This document shows, in pieces, positions 48,626 to 58,138 of a stretch of 64,000 nucleotides of DNA. The stretch lies in contig NZ_FMZF01000007.1 of assembly GCF_900102745.1 (NCBI RefSeq), forward strand, positions 1 to 64,000, read 5' to 3'. The number at the start of each line of letters is the position of its first letter. Within the stretch, counting starts at the first letter, position 1. The position numbers and the translations under genes were made by a program. The DNA is from Geodermatophilus telluris (lineage in GTDB: Bacteria; Actinomycetota; Actinomycetes; Mycobacteriales; Geodermatophilaceae). Under the pieces are notes generated by a model. The model ran no database searches, had not been told where the DNA came from, and saw only the letters and a list, made by a program, of their open reading frames with translations.

Positions 48626-50140
48626 CTAGGCGTGGACCCGCCCGCGCAGCACCACGCGGTCCTCGGCGCCGTCCAGGGGGCCGCCGGCGGGGTCGTCGAC
48701 GCCGGGCCAGGTGGTGCGGACGTCGTCGCCGTCGGGGTGCCACACGTCGCGGACGACCAGCGCCACCAGCACGAGGACGGCGACGTCGCGGACGCCGACC
48801 GCGAGGAAGAACCACTCGGTGCCCACGCCGCGGGCGTCCGCCCCGAGGTACCAGAGCATCCGCACCCCCCACAGCACCGCCTCGGTGGCCTGCCAGGCCA
48901 GCAGCGAGCGCCACCGCGGCCGGGCGAGCACCGCCAGGGGCAGCAGCCACAGCGAGTACTGCGGGCTCCACACCTTGGTCACCAGCAGGAAGCCGGCGAC
49001 CAGCAGGAACGCCACCTGGCCCACCCGCGGGCGCACCGGCGCGCGCAGCACCAGCCAGCCCAAGGCGGCGAACACCGCGAGCACGCAGACCGCGACCAGG
49101 GCGTTGAGCACCACCGGCGCCTCGCCCTCGGCGAGCGGGCCGTCGAGCAGCGTCCCGCCCGAGGCGGTGATGAGCAGGTTCCAGACCGTGTCCGGGTCGG
49201 CCGGGCGGGTGCTGTTGAGCCGGAAGAACAGCGACCAGTTCTCCGGCGCGAGCAGCGCCACCGGCACGTCGACGGCGAGCCAGGCCGCCGCCGCCGCGAG
49301 CGCGGCCCGCAGCCACACCCGCAGCCGGCCCGCGCGCAGGCAGAGCAGGAACAGCGCGCCGAGCAGCAGCACCGGGAACAGCTTCGCGGCGGTGCCCAGG
49401 CCCAGCAGGACGCCGGCGAGCACCGGCCGGTCGCGGGCCCACGCCCACAGCCCGCAGGCGGCCAGTGCCACGGCGAACAGGTCCCAGTTGGTGAACGCGT
49501 GCACGAGGAGCAGCGGCGAGAGGCCGACCAGCGCGGCGTCCCACGGCCGGTGGCCGCTGGTGCCCAGCACGGCCCGGGTGGTGACCAGCGCGCACAGGCT
49601 CAGCAGCAGGCAGGTGGCCACGTAGTAGGCCTGCACCGGCGGCACCTGGGGCAGCAGCCCGGCCGCCGCGGCCAGGTCGCCGTAGCTGCGGGCGAGCAGC
49701 GCCGCGAGCGCCATGAAGGCGCCGGTGAGCACCGGGTACTCGACGGCGGAGTCGAGGTAGGGCAGCGCGCCGCCGTCGAGTCCGTGGATGCCGAACAGCG
49801 GGACGGTGTCGGAGTAGCAGAAGTGCGTGTACTGCACCGAGCCCGCCCAGTTGCCGTCGGCGCACGGCGACTGCTTGAGCCAGGCCAGCGCGAGCACACC
49901 GGTGCTGAACAGCAGGCAGACCCGCAGCGGCGTCCAGAACAGCGCCCGCCCGGTCACCGCGTGGCGTCCCCAGGGGCCGCCCACGGCCTCGCTGGCCTGC
50001 GCGGCGACCGGGTCGGTCCAGGTGGGCACCACGCGGTCGGGCCGCCGGGCGGCGAGGGCGGCGGACGGGTCCGCAGACGCCGCGGGCCCGTCCGCCGGCG
50101 AGGGTGCCGGGGCGGACGGGCCCGTGGGGGAGGAGCTCAC
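48626..50140 (-). CDS. GT87-like polytopic membrane glycosyltransferase (Rv0051-type)
   Basis: The 504-residue membrane protein has about ten to twelve predicted helices and a roughly 60-residue disordered N-terminus. Motifs include GGALPYLDSAVEYPVLTG, FTNWDLFAVAL, GTAAKLFPVLLLGA and TKVWSPQYSLWLLPL. The acidic first loop and AKLFP/SPQYSLWL signatures match the GT87 polyprenol-phosphomannose transferase family (PimE relatives) and mycobacterial Rv0051. It probably adds sugars to envelope lipids or glycans. GTG 50140 start. It lies 26 bases downstream of ponA, as in mycobacteria. Confidence 0.88.
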   Translation of the reverse strand: MSSSPTGPSAPAPSPADGPAASADPSAALAARRPDRVVPTWTDPVAAQASEAVGGPWGRHAVTGRALFWTPLRVCLLFSTGVLALAWLKQSPCADGNWAGSVQYTHFCYSDTVPLFGIHGLDGGALPYLDSAVEYPVLTGAFMALAALLARSYGDLAAAAGLLPQVPPVQAYYVATCLLLSLCALVTTRAVLGTSGHRPWDAALVGLSPLLLVHAFTNWDLFAVALAACGLWAWARDRPVLAGVLLGLGTAAKLFPVLLLGALFLLCLRAGRLRVWLRAALAAAAAWLAVDVPVALLAPENWSLFFRLNSTRPADPDTVWNLLITASGGTLLDGPLAEGEAPVVLNALVAVCVLAVFAALGWLVLRAPVRPRVGQVAFLLVAGFLLVTKVWSPQYSLWLLPLAVLARPRWRSLLAWQATEAVLWGVRMLWYLGADARGVGTEWFFLAVGVRDVAVLVLVALVVRDVWHPDGDDVRTTWPGVDDPAGGPLDGAEDRVVLRGRVHA

Positions 50141-50166
50141 CCGGTCAGTGTGCCGGGCGTCCGGCG

Positions 50167-52545
50167 TCAGCCGGTCGGCTGCGCCTGCTGGGTCGGCGCG
50201 GGCGAGCCGTTGCCGTTGCCGTTGCCGTCGCCGGGCTGGCCGCCCTGCGGCGGGACCACCCCGTCGGTCGGCGGTCCCGTCACCGGGGCCGGCGGCGTCG
50301 TCGTCGGCGCGGGCGCCGGCACCGGGGCCTCGGTGGTCGGCGGCGGGGCCTCCGTCGTCACCGGGGCCTCGGTCGTCGGCGGGGCCTGCGTCGGCGGCGC
50401 GGTGGTGGTGGGGGCCGCCGTCTCCGGGGCCGGCACGCCGTTGCCCGTGTCGCCGCGGATGCGCGGCGAGTTGGGCAGGTCCTCCTCCGGCGTGCCCTCC
50501 AGCACGGTGTCCATGAACTGCTGCCAGATCGCGCCGGGCAGGCCCGAGCCGTAGATGATCGCGTCGTCGGAGTTCACGATCGGCTCGCGGCCGTCGGTGC
50601 CCATCCACACCGCCGCCGAGATCGACGGGGTGTAGCCGACCATCCAGGCGTCGGAGTTGTCGTCGGCGTTGAGGCCCTGGGTACCGGTCTTGCTGGCCAC
50701 CTCGCGGCCGCCGTCGAGCGCCCGGCGGGAGTACTGCGCGACGCCCTCGAGGGCGAAGGTGACGTCGTTGGCGACCTCCGGCCGCAGCACCTGCTCGCCG
50801 CTCTCGCCGCCGTACTCCAGCAGCACCGCACCCTCGGTGTCGGTGACCCGGCTGACGAAGTACGGGTCGCGGTGGGTGCCGCCGTTGGCGAAGGTGGCGA
50901 AGCCGACGGCCTGGTCGATCGGGCGCATCTCGTACTCGCCGATGCCGATGGCCGAGCCGGTGAAGCCGTCGCCGTTGGCCAGCGTGGTGCTGTTCTCGAG
51001 CGGGCCGCCCTGCCAGGTGTCGGGCAGGCCGGTGGCCGCCAGCGCCGTCCCGCGCACGTTCTCCGGGCCGACCTCGTAGGCCAGGCCGTAGAAGGTGGTG
51101 TTCAGCGAGCGGGTCATCGCCTCCACCAGGGTGCACGCCCCGCAGGAGACGCCCCCGGAGTTGCGCACCGGGGCCTCGCGGTCGGGGAAGGTCTGCGGCG
51201 AGCTGCCGTCGCGGCGGGCGTTGACGCCGATGCCCTGGTCCAGGGCGGTGGCCAGCACGTAGGGCTTCATCGAGGAGCCGGGCTGGCGCTGCGCCTGCGC
51301 GTAGTCGTTGCCCGTGCCGCTCGTCCCGCCGTAGTAGGCGCGGACGGCGCCGGTGCGCGGGTCGACGGCGACCAGGGCCTGCCGCAGGTTGTCCGGCTGG
51401 CCGTCCATGACGTCGCCGACCGCGGTCACCGCGGCGTCCTGCGCGGCCTTGTCCACCGTGGTGACGATCCGCAGGCCGCCGGCGAGCAGCTGCTGGTCGG
51501 TGTAGCCCTTGGCCCGCAGCTCGTCGATCGCCTGCTGCACGACGAGGCCCTCGGGCCCGGACGGGATGCCCTGCGTGGAGCCCTCGGGCCGCGGCTGCAC
51601 CGGCGGGAAGACCGAGGCGTCGCGCTCCTCCTGGGTCATCCAGCCCTCCTCGACCATCGCGTCGAGGACCAGGCCCCAGCGGTCCTGCGCGCCCTCGGGG
51701 TTGGCCTCGGGGTCGTAGGAGCTGGGGCTGCGGACGAGGACGGCGAGGACGGCGCCCTGCTGCGCGGTCAGCTGCGCGGCCGGGACGCCGAAGAAGGTGG
51801 TCGCCGCGGCCTCGATGCCGTAGGCGCCGCGGCCGAAGTAGATGGTGTTGAGGTAGTTCTCGAGGATCTCGTCCTTCGAGTACTCGTTGTCCAGCTTGAC
51901 CGCCAGGAAGAGCTCCTGGAACTTGCGGCTGAACGTCTGGTCCGAGGTCAGGAACGCGTTCTTGACGTACTGCTGGGTGATCGTCGAGCCACCCTGCGTC
52001 GAGCCGCCGGTGAGGTTGTTCCACGCGGCGCGGACGATGCCGGTGAAGGAGATGCCGGGGTCGGAGTAGAAGTTCCGGTTCTCCGCGGCCAGCACCGCCT
52101 CGCGGGCGGGCTCCGACACCTGGTCCAGCGCCACGTTGGTGCGGTTGGTGTCGCCGAGGCGGCCCATCTCGGTGGTGCCGTCGGCGTAGTAGACGACGGT
52201 GGTCTGCGCGTTCGACACCGAGTCGGGGTCGGGCACCTCGGTGGTGGCGTAGACGACGCCGACGAAGACGCCGAGCAGCACGAAGAGCCCGAGCAGCGAG
52301 GCCAGCGCGATCTTCAGGCCGCGGCGGCGCCGCTGCTTCTTCGTCCGGCCGTTCTTGCCAGCGGCGGGGCGCGGCCCGGCGGGCCGGGAGCCGGCGGGGC
52401 GGGAGCCACCCGGGCGGCCCGCGGCCGCACGGGCCCGGTCGGTGGGGGGACGGCGGCCGCCGCTCCCCCCGGAGCCGCGGCCGCTCGTCGGTCGCCGGTC
52501 GGGGCCCTGCGGCCCGACCGGCGTGGTCTCGTCGTGGGGAGGCAC
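50167..52545 (-). CDS. ponA: Class A penicillin-binding protein (PonA1-like)
   Basis: This 792-residue bifunctional peptidoglycan synthase has a disordered Arg/Pro-rich cytoplasmic tail (1-75), one TM helix (about 78-102) and a GT51 transglycosylase (ENRNFYSDPG, GGSTITQQYVKN, KDEILENYLNTIYFGRGAYG). The transpeptidase domain carries SSMK, SLN and KTG. A 100-residue Pro/Thr/Glu tail follows. It polymerises and cross-links the cell wall. The start is GTG 52545 with GAGGAGG upstream. It sits in the same order as Rv0050 with Rv0051 downstream. Confidence 0.95.
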   Translation of the reverse strand: MPPHDETTPVGPQGPDRRPTSGRGSGGSGGRRPPTDRARAAAGRPGGSRPAGSRPAGPRPAAGKNGRTKKQRRRRGLKIALASLLGLFVLLGVFVGVVYATTEVPDPDSVSNAQTTVVYYADGTTEMGRLGDTNRTNVALDQVSEPAREAVLAAENRNFYSDPGISFTGIVRAAWNNLTGGSTQGGSTITQQYVKNAFLTSDQTFSRKFQELFLAVKLDNEYSKDEILENYLNTIYFGRGAYGIEAAATTFFGVPAAQLTAQQGAVLAVLVRSPSSYDPEANPEGAQDRWGLVLDAMVEEGWMTQEERDASVFPPVQPRPEGSTQGIPSGPEGLVVQQAIDELRAKGYTDQQLLAGGLRIVTTVDKAAQDAAVTAVGDVMDGQPDNLRQALVAVDPRTGAVRAYYGGTSGTGNDYAQAQRQPGSSMKPYVLATALDQGIGVNARRDGSSPQTFPDREAPVRNSGGVSCGACTLVEAMTRSLNTTFYGLAYEVGPENVRGTALAATGLPDTWQGGPLENSTTLANGDGFTGSAIGIGEYEMRPIDQAVGFATFANGGTHRDPYFVSRVTDTEGAVLLEYGGESGEQVLRPEVANDVTFALEGVAQYSRRALDGGREVASKTGTQGLNADDNSDAWMVGYTPSISAAVWMGTDGREPIVNSDDAIIYGSGLPGAIWQQFMDTVLEGTPEEDLPNSPRIRGDTGNGVPAPETAAPTTTAPPTQAPPTTEAPVTTEAPPPTTEAPVPAPAPTTTPPAPVTGPPTDGVVPPQGGQPGDGNGNGNGSPAPTQQAQPTG

Positions 52546-52701
52546 CAGGCAGCCCCTCCTCGGTAGTCGGTGGGCGGGACGGGGTCCCGCCCAGCGTGGC
52601 GTTCTCGGGTGTGTGCACCCGGGAGGACGCGCGTGGGCGCCGTCCGCCCGGGACGGGTGTGACGGACGGGTCCGGCGGTCACCCGCCGGTCCGCCGGCCG
52701 G

Positions 52702-53115
52702 TCAGTCGGTGACCGCGCGGCGGCGTGCCCGTCGCGGCTGGCGACCGGGTGCCGGCTCGGTCCCCAGGACGTAGGAGGAGTCCAGGTGGTTCCAGCCGCA
52801 GGCCCGGCACACCTCGACGGTGTAGACGGAGAACTCCTCCTGCGCGGCGTCCATCCGGGCGAGCTCGGCGTCGGTCTTCGCCTGCCCCGACACGTGTCCG
52901 AGCGACTCGCCGTAGACGTAGTTCACCAGCGCGAGGCGCTCCCGGCGGCAGACCGGGCAGGGGACGTCGGTGGCCCGGCCGTGGTACCTCGCCGCGCGGG
53001 TCAGGTACGGGCTGGCGTCACAGACCTCGGAGAGCCCGGTGCGCCCGGACTGCACGTCCGCGAGGACGGCTCGCCGCTGCAGCGAGTAGTCCACGACGGA
53101 TCGACGTCCGGGCAC
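52702..53115 (-). CDS. DUF5318 protein (Rv0049-like) with zinc-ribbon Cys pairs
   Basis: This 137-residue protein is conserved next to ponA1 in Actinobacteria. It shows VVDYSLQRRAVLADVQSG, EVCDASPYLTRAARYHG, CPVC and CRAC motifs (a likely zinc ribbon) and SYVLG near the end. GTG 53115 is chosen because a TACATT box sits exactly seven bases upstream (leaderless) and because mycobacterial homologues start a few residues before VVDY. Its function is unknown, with a link to cell-wall synthesis inferred from position. Confidence 0.87.
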   Translation of the reverse strand: MPGRRSVVDYSLQRRAVLADVQSGRTGLSEVCDASPYLTRAARYHGRATDVPCPVCRRERLALVNYVYGESLGHVSGQAKTDAELARMDAAQEEFSVYTVEVCRACGWNHLDSSYVLGTEPAPGRQPRRARRRAVTD

Positions 53116-53122
53116 GGCCGCC

Positions 53123-53128
53123 AATGTA
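53123..53128 (-). promoter_or_regulatory. -10 box of leaderless promoter for DUF5318 gene
   Basis: TACATT on the minus strand lies seven bases before GTG 53115. It helps to fix the start codon. Confidence 0.5.
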
Positions 53129-53223
53129 CGCAGGTCCGCCACCCCCGGGGCCGCTGCGACGCCGGGACGGGGGGTCACCCGGGCGGGTGCGAGCGGCGCC
53201 GAGTTGCGGCTCCGTTCACCCCC

Positions 53224-53246
53224 CGATGTATCGTCCCGATACATCG
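53224..53246. promoter_or_regulatory. Perfect inverted repeat, probable PadR operator
   Basis: Two perfect 10-base arms, CGATGTATCG (53224-53233) and CGATACATCG (53237-53246), are separated by TCC. The core fits the ATGT-N-ACAT pattern known for PadR-family operators. It lies 25 bases upstream of the PadR gene and about 110 bases upstream of the divergent DUF5318 start. Confidence 0.72.
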
Positions 53247-53271
53247 ACCGGCAGGAGAGGCTGGGGGCGAG

Positions 53272-53871
53272 GTGCTCGAGTTCGCCATCCTGGGACTGCT
53301 GCAACAGTCGCCCATGCACGGGTACGAGCTGCGCAAACAGCTCGCCGAGGTGCTCGGTGGCCTGCGCAGCATCTCCTACGGCTCGCTGTACCCCGCACTC
53401 AAGCGGTTGCACGCCGCCGGGCTCGTCAGCACCGACGAGCCCGACCGTCGGGCACCGCTGCCGGCCGACGCACCGCCGCTGACCGGACGGCGCGGGAAGG
53501 TGGTCTACACGATCACCGCGGAGGGCAAGGAACGGTTCGCGGAGCTGGTCAGCCAGGCCGGCCCCGAGGCCTACGACGACGGCAGGCTCTTCGGCGTCCA
53601 CCTCGCCTTCTTCCGGCACACCGCCGCCGACGTGCGGCTGCGCATCCTGGAGGGGCGCCGCCGCACGGTCGAACGGCAGCGCGACGGCCTGCGGTCCTCA
53701 CTGGCGCGGACCCGGGAACGGCTCGACCGCTACACGCTGGAACTGCAGCGCCACGGACTCGACTCGGTCGACCGGGAGGTGCGCTGGCTGTCCGAGCTCA
53801 TCGACAGCGAGCGCCGCGACCCGGGAGAGCAGACCGGCGGGGACGCGGAGCCGCCGTCCCGCACCGACTGA
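53272..53871 (+). CDS. PadR-family transcriptional regulator (Rv0047c-like)
   Basis: The 199-residue regulator has an N-terminal winged helix: [36 protein letters not shown] and the wing [12 protein letters not shown]. It also has a C-terminal dimerising helical domain ([25 protein letters not shown] region). GTG 53272 is chosen at the conserved family start. A perfect inverted repeat upstream suggests autoregulation and possible control of the divergent DUF5318 gene and the downstream ino1 gene. The orthologue precedes ino1 in mycobacteria. Confidence 0.9.
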   Translation: MLEFAILGLLQQSPMHGYELRKQLAEVLGGLRSISYGSLYPALKRLHAAGLVSTDEPDRRAPLPADAPPLTGRRGKVVYTITAEGKERFAELVSQAGPEAYDDGRLFGVHLAFFRHTAADVRLRILEGRRRTVERQRDGLRSSLARTRERLDRYTLELQRHGLDSVDREVRWLSELIDSERRDPGEQTGGDAEPPSRTD

Positions 53872-53992
53872 CCCGCACCGACCGACCCGCACCACCGCGG
53901 GGCACCACCGGCTGTCCGGCCCGCCGCCAGCCACCGCCAGGACCGAACGGTCCGCAGTGAGGACCACCCGGTCCAGGGATGAAGGGAAGACC

Positions 53993-55072
53993 ATGGGAGC
54001 TGTCAAGGTCGCCATCGTCGGCGTCGGCAACTGCGCCGCGTCGCTGGTGCAGGGCGTGCACTACTACCGGGACGCCGACGAGACCACCTCGGTCCCGGGC
54101 CTCATGCACGTGCGCTTCGGCGAGTACCACGTGTCCGACGTGGAGTTCGTGGCCGCGTTCGACGTCGACGCCAAGAAGGTCGGCCGCGACCTCTCCGAGG
54201 CCATCGTCGCCAGCGAGAACAACACGATCCGGATCACCGACGTCCCGCCGCTGGGCGTCACCGTGCAGCGCGGCACCACCCTCGACGGCCTGGGCAAGTA
54301 CTACCGGGCCACGATCGAGGAGTCCGACGAGCAGCCGGTCGACGTCGTGGCCGCCCTCCGCGAGTCCGGCGCCGACGTCCTCGTCTGCTACCTGCCCGTC
54401 GGCTCGCAGCAGGCCGCCGAGTTCTACGCGCAGGCCGCCCTCGACGCCGGCGTCGCGTTCGTCAACGCGCTGCCGGTGTTCATCGCCGGGACCCCGGAGT
54501 GGGCGGACAAGTTCACCGCCGCCGGTGTCCCGATCGTCGGCGACGACATCAAGAGCCAGGTCGGCGCGACCATCACCCACCGGGTGCTGGCCAAGCTGTT
54601 CGAGGACCGCGGCGTGCAGCTCGACCGCACGATGCAGCTCAACGTCGGCGGCAACATGGACTTCAAGAACATGCTCGAGCGCGAGCGCCTGGAGTCGAAG
54701 AAGATCTCCAAGACCCAGGCCGTGACCAGCCAGGTCGACCGGGACATGGGCACCGACAACGTGCACATCGGCCCGTCGGACCACGTGCCGTGGCTCTCGG
54801 ACCGCAAGTGGGCCTACGTCCGGCTCGAGGGCCGCGCGTTCGGCGACGTCCCGCTGAACCTGGAGTACAAGCTCGAGGTCTGGGACTCGCCCAACTCGGC
54901 GGGCATCATCATCGACGCCGTCCGGGCCGCGAAGATCGCCAAGGACCGCGGCATCGGCGGCCCGATCCTGTCGGCGTCGTCGTACTTCATGAAGTCGCCG
55001 CCGGTGCAGTACAGCGACAGCGAGGCCCGCGACGCCGTCGAGGCCTTCATCCGCGGCGAGGTCGAGCGCTGA
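53993..55072 (+). CDS. ino1: Inositol-3-phosphate synthase
   Basis: The 359-residue enzyme converts glucose-6-phosphate to myo-inositol-3-phosphate with NAD, the first step toward phosphatidylinositol, mannosides and mycothiol. It is the short actinobacterial form. Landmarks are [16 protein letters not shown] (NAD), [44 protein letters not shown] and [24 protein letters not shown] 53993 follows GAAGGGAAG. The short upstream open extension is not needed. It is followed by a strong hairpin terminator. Confidence 0.96.
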   Translation: MGAVKVAIVGVGNCAASLVQGVHYYRDADETTSVPGLMHVRFGEYHVSDVEFVAAFDVDAKKVGRDLSEAIVASENNTIRITDVPPLGVTVQRGTTLDGLGKYYRATIEESDEQPVDVVAALRESGADVLVCYLPVGSQQAAEFYAQAALDAGVAFVNALPVFIAGTPEWADKFTAAGVPIVGDDIKSQVGATITHRVLAKLFEDRGVQLDRTMQLNVGGNMDFKNMLERERLESKKISKTQAVTSQVDRDMGTDNVHIGPSDHVPWLSDRKWAYVRLEGRAFGDVPLNLEYKLEVWDSPNSAGIIIDAVRAAKIAKDRGIGGPILSASSYFMKSPPVQYSDSEARDAVEAFIRGEVER

Positions 55073-55093
55073 GCGCACGCTGAGCGCACCTGA

Positions 55094-55128
55094 CAGGGCC
55101 CGTCCTCCGATCCGGAGGGCGGGCCCTG
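55094..55128 (+). terminator. Hairpin terminator after ino1
   Basis: A GC-rich stem-loop spanning 55094-55128 (arms beginning CAGGGCCCG and ending CGGGCCCTG, with further inner pairing) lies about 20 bases past the ino1 stop. Confidence 0.7.
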
Positions 55129-55161
55129 CCACGTCTGCGGGTGCGCGGCAGCGCGGCTGCC

Positions 55162-55167
55162 TACGCT
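55162..55167 (+). promoter_or_regulatory. -10 box of leaderless promoter for lipoprotein
   Basis: TACGCT ends seven bases before ATG 55175, and no ribosome-binding site is present. Confidence 0.45.
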
Positions 55168-55174
55168 GGCCGCC

Positions 55175-55933
55175 ATGCCGCGCCGCCTGCTCGCGACCGC
55201 GCTCGTCCTGCCGACGGTCCTGCTCGCCGGCTGCACCGACGACCCCGCCGCCCGCCAGCCCGGTGACCCGGTGACCGCCGAGGAGGCCGAGGTGCTCGCC
55301 GGGTTGCTCGCCGACACCGCCGAGAGCGGCGGCGCGGACCTGGTGGCGACGGCGCCCTTCGGCGAGGACGGGCTGCTCACCCTGACCGGCGAGGTCGACC
55401 TGGCCGGCGGGACCGGTCGCGCGCGGGCGGTGACCGCCTACGGCGGCGAGCAGCCCGACGACGTCCGCACGGTGTTCTTCACCGCGGACACCGTCTGGTT
55501 CGGCGACCTGGCCGGCCTGCCGGCGGCGCTGTCGGCCGAGGGGCTGCCCGACGTGCCCTTCGTGCGGCGGCCGCTGGCCACCGGGTCGGAGGAGGTGCCG
55601 CTGACCGACGTGCTCGTGCGGGTGGTGCTCAACCTCGGCGCGACCGGGACCGACGACGCCGCGGCGTTCACCGCCGGCGGGCACACCTGGGAGGGGCAGC
55701 GCTCGATCGACGGGCAGCTGGCCACCGTGTACGCCTCGGACGCCGGCTGGTCGGTGGCCGTGGACGACGGGAGCGGGCTGCTGCTGCAGTACGCCACCCC
55801 GCTGCCCGGCCAGGAGGAGGACGTGACGGTGACCCTGGCCGACCACGGGCCGCGGACGATCGCGCTGCCGGAGGAGGACCAGACCGTGGACGCGGTGGCC
55901 CACCCGGCGGTGGCCGCGGCGGTCGGCGTCTAG
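55175..55933 (+). CDS. LppX/LprAFG-like lipoprotein
   Basis: This 252-residue protein has a lipoprotein signal peptide with lipobox LLAGC (Cys near residue 20). The mature part has the alternating strands and acidic loops expected of the LppX/LprAFG family, such as GGADLVATAPFGEDGLLTLTG and ADTVWFGDLAG. These bind hydrophobic lipids and help move envelope glycolipids. Assignment to the family is by overall pattern only. It stands between the ino1 terminator and a double hairpin. Confidence 0.78.
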   Translation: MPRRLLATALVLPTVLLAGCTDDPAARQPGDPVTAEEAEVLAGLLADTAESGGADLVATAPFGEDGLLTLTGEVDLAGGTGRARAVTAYGGEQPDDVRTVFFTADTVWFGDLAGLPAALSAEGLPDVPFVRRPLATGSEEVPLTDVLVRVVLNLGATGTDDAAAFTAGGHTWEGQRSIDGQLATVYASDAGWSVAVDDGSGLLLQYATPLPGQEEDVTVTLADHGPRTIALPEEDQTVDAVAHPAVAAAVGV

Positions 55934-55936
55934 AAG

Positions 55937-56043
55937 GGCCTCCCTGCCCCCCACCCCTCGCTGGCGCTCGGGGCGGGCCCCTGCAGGGAGGCCGTGCCAG
56001 GACGTGGGGGAGGGGGCGGCCTCTTCCCCAGACCGCCCCCTCC
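55937..56043. terminator. Two adjacent hairpins between convergent lipoprotein and yqgE genes
   Basis: The first has perfect 11-bp arms at 55937-55947 and 55983-55993 (long loop). The second has perfect 11-bp arms at 56009-56019 and 56033-56043 with a 13-base loop. Together they probably terminate transcription from both sides. Confidence 0.6.
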
Positions 56044-56103
56044 GGGCCTCTTCCTACCAGATGCGGGGGGTCCGCGCGCGCCCGGGCCGCGCGCCGTGCC
56101 AGG

Positions 56104-56781
56104 TCAGTTGGCCGACGGGTCGGCCGGCGCGGTCGACAGCACCGCCAGGCGACCCCGCTGCCGGCCCAGGACGGCGCGCCACAGCGCCGAGCCGGCCAGG
56201 TCGCTGAGCACGTCGGCGGGGCTGCCGGGCACGCAGGCCCAGGCGCCCTCGGCGATCTCGGCGGCCAGCTGGCCGGGCGACCAGCCCGCGTAGCCGGCGA
56301 AGACCCGCAGCCCGGCCAGGCCGCGACCGGACCCGCACTCGAGGGCGGCGGGGTCGGCGTCGAGGTCGACGAGATAGACGTCACCGGCCACCCGGCGCAG
56401 GCCGGCGTCCTCGGCCGCCGTCGCGCCGGACCAGGCGGCCAGGCACAGCGCGGTGTCGGTCTCGCAGGGGCCGCCGACGTGGAAGACGCCGGGCTCGACG
56501 GCGAGGTCGCACCAGCCGGGCAGCACGTCGCGGATCTCGACCTGGCTGGGCCGACCCAGCACGACGCCGAGAGTGCCGCTGTCGTTGTGGTCGAGCACGT
56601 AGACGACGCCGCCGGCGAAGTTCGGGTCGGTCAGCGCCGGCATCGCCACCAGCAGGGACCCGGGACCGACGTCGTCGAGCGTCCCGGTGGACAGCGGCGG
56701 CAGGGCCGGGCGACGTCGGCCCGTGCCCGGACGGGCGGGCCGGCCGGACTCGGGATCAGGTGACGAGGGCACCGCGGACAT
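56104..56781 (-). CDS. YqgE/AlgH family protein
   Basis: The 225-residue protein shows the DUF179 signatures GSLLVAMPALTDPNFAGGVVYVLDHN, GVVLGRPSQVEI, VFHVGGPCETD, RVFAGYAGWSPGQLAAEI and WACVPGSPADVL. An Arg/Pro-rich 40-residue N-terminal extension precedes the domain. Function is unknown. AlgH was once proposed to regulate transcription, but the fold gives no clear activity. ATG 56781 is chosen over GTG 56787. It is divergent from the MFS gene. Confidence 0.92.
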   Translation of the reverse strand: MSAVPSSPDPESGRPARPGTGRRRPALPPLSTGTLDDVGPGSLLVAMPALTDPNFAGGVVYVLDHNDSGTLGVVLGRPSQVEIRDVLPGWCDLAVEPGVFHVGGPCETDTALCLAAWSGATAAEDAGLRRVAGDVYLVDLDADPAALECGSGRGLAGLRVFAGYAGWSPGQLAAEIAEGAWACVPGSPADVLSDLAGSALWRAVLGRQRGRLAVLSTAPADPSAN

Positions 56782-56832
56782 CCCCACCAGTGTGCAACAG
56801 CCCGGCCGTCAGGGGGCGGCGGAGGCGCGTCC

Positions 56833-56838
56833 TACCCT
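56833..56838 (+). promoter_or_regulatory. -10 box of leaderless promoter for MFS gene
   Basis: TACCCT lies seven bases before GTG 56846. This spacing fixes the start codon despite a longer open frame upstream. Confidence 0.5.
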
Positions 56839-56845
56839 CGCTCCC

Positions 56846-58138
56846 GTGGGTGCCGACACGACCGTGCGGCACCTGCTGCTCCGCGGCGACTTCCGCCGGC
56901 TGCTGACCACCCGGCTGCTGTCCCAGTTCGGCGACGGCGTCTTCCAGGCCTCGCTGGCCGGCACGGTGCTGTTCAACCCGCAGCGCGCCGCCGATCCGCT
57001 CGACGTCGCCGCCGGGTTCGCCGTCCTGCTGCTCCCGTACTCGGTGGTGGGCCCCTTCGCCGGCGTCTGGCTGGACCGGTGGAGCCGCCGCCAGGTGCTG
57101 CTCCGGGCCAACCTGCTGCGGGCGGCGCTGGTGGCCGTCGTAGCCGCGACGGTGCTCGCCGGCGTCTCCGGCGTCCCGCTCTACGCGCTCGGCCTGGTGG
57201 TCTTCTCGGTCACCCGGTTCGTGCTGTCGGCGCTGTCGGCCGGGCTCCCGCACACCGCCGACGAGCCGTCGCTGGTGTCGGCCAACGCGCTGTCGACGAC
57301 GCTGGGCGCCGTCGCCACGGTCGCCGGCGGGGGCGTGGCGGTCGGGCTGTCGCGGCTGGGCGTCACCGGGGACGCCGTCTACGCCGCCGTGGCGCTCTCC
57401 GCGGCGCTGCCCTACCTGGCGGCCTCGCTCGTGGTGGCCGGCTTCGGGCCGGGGTACCTCGGCCCCGACGACGGCCCCGACGCCGCCGGGCCGGACCGGC
57501 TGACCGCGCGGGCGGTGGTGCGCGGGATGGCCGAGGGCGCCCGGCACGCCCGTGCCCGCCCTCCGGTGGCCGCGGCGCTGCTGGCGATCAGCGCGCACCG
57601 GCTCTGCTACGGCGTCCTGACGCTGGTGACGCTGTTGCTCTTCCGCACCGGCTTCCCCGACGTCGGCGGGCTCGTGCCCGGCGGCCTGGTCGGCCTCGGG
57701 CAGGCGGTCGCCGCCGGTGCCGCGGGGACCGTGCTGGCCGCCGCCGTGACCCCCGCGGCTGTGCGGCGGGTGGGCCGGCGCCGCTGGACGGCGGGCGTGC
57801 TGGCCGTCGGCGGCGTGCTGCAGCTGGCGCTGGGCCTGCCGTTCACCCCGCCGTCCACCGTGGCCGCCGCGTTCGTGCTCGGCCTGGTGGCGCAGGGCGT
57901 GAAGATCTGCGTGGACACCACGCTGCAGGAGTCGCTGGACGACGACCTGCGCGGCCGCGTGTTCTCCGTCTACGACACCCTGGTCAACGTCAGCTACGTG
58001 ACGGCGCTGGTCGCCGCCGCGCTGCTGCTGCCGCCCGACGGCCGCTCGGTCGCCGCGCTGGCCGTCGTCGCGGGCGGGTACCTGCTCACCGCCGCGCTCT
58101 ACGCCCACCTGACGCGCTCCCACGCCGACCTGCCCTAG
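56846..58138 (+). CDS. MFS transporter
   Basis: The 430-residue protein has about twelve membrane helices, with the loop 2-3 signature GVWLDRWSRRQVLL typical of the major facilitator superfamily. LSQFGDGVFQASLAG and the late DDDLRGRVFSVYDTLVNVSYV resemble the macrolide-efflux-like (MefA/EntS) subgroup. A drug or metabolite exporter is likely, substrate unknown. GTG 56846 is supported by the -10 box spacing. The gene converges with the metzincin gene with a four-base overlap. Confidence 0.9.
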   Translation: MGADTTVRHLLLRGDFRRLLTTRLLSQFGDGVFQASLAGTVLFNPQRAADPLDVAAGFAVLLLPYSVVGPFAGVWLDRWSRRQVLLRANLLRAALVAVVAATVLAGVSGVPLYALGLVVFSVTRFVLSALSAGLPHTADEPSLVSANALSTTLGAVATVAGGGVAVGLSRLGVTGDAVYAAVALSAALPYLAASLVVAGFGPGYLGPDDGPDAAGPDRLTARAVVRGMAEGARHARARPPVAAALLAISAHRLCYGVLTLVTLLLFRTGFPDVGGLVPGGLVGLGQAVAAGAAGTVLAAAVTPAAVRRVGRRRWTAGVLAVGGVLQLALGLPFTPPSTVAAAFVLGLVAQGVKICVDTTLQESLDDDLRGRVFSVYDTLVNVSYVTALVAAALLLPPDGRSVAALAVVAGGYLLTAALYAHLTRSHADLP

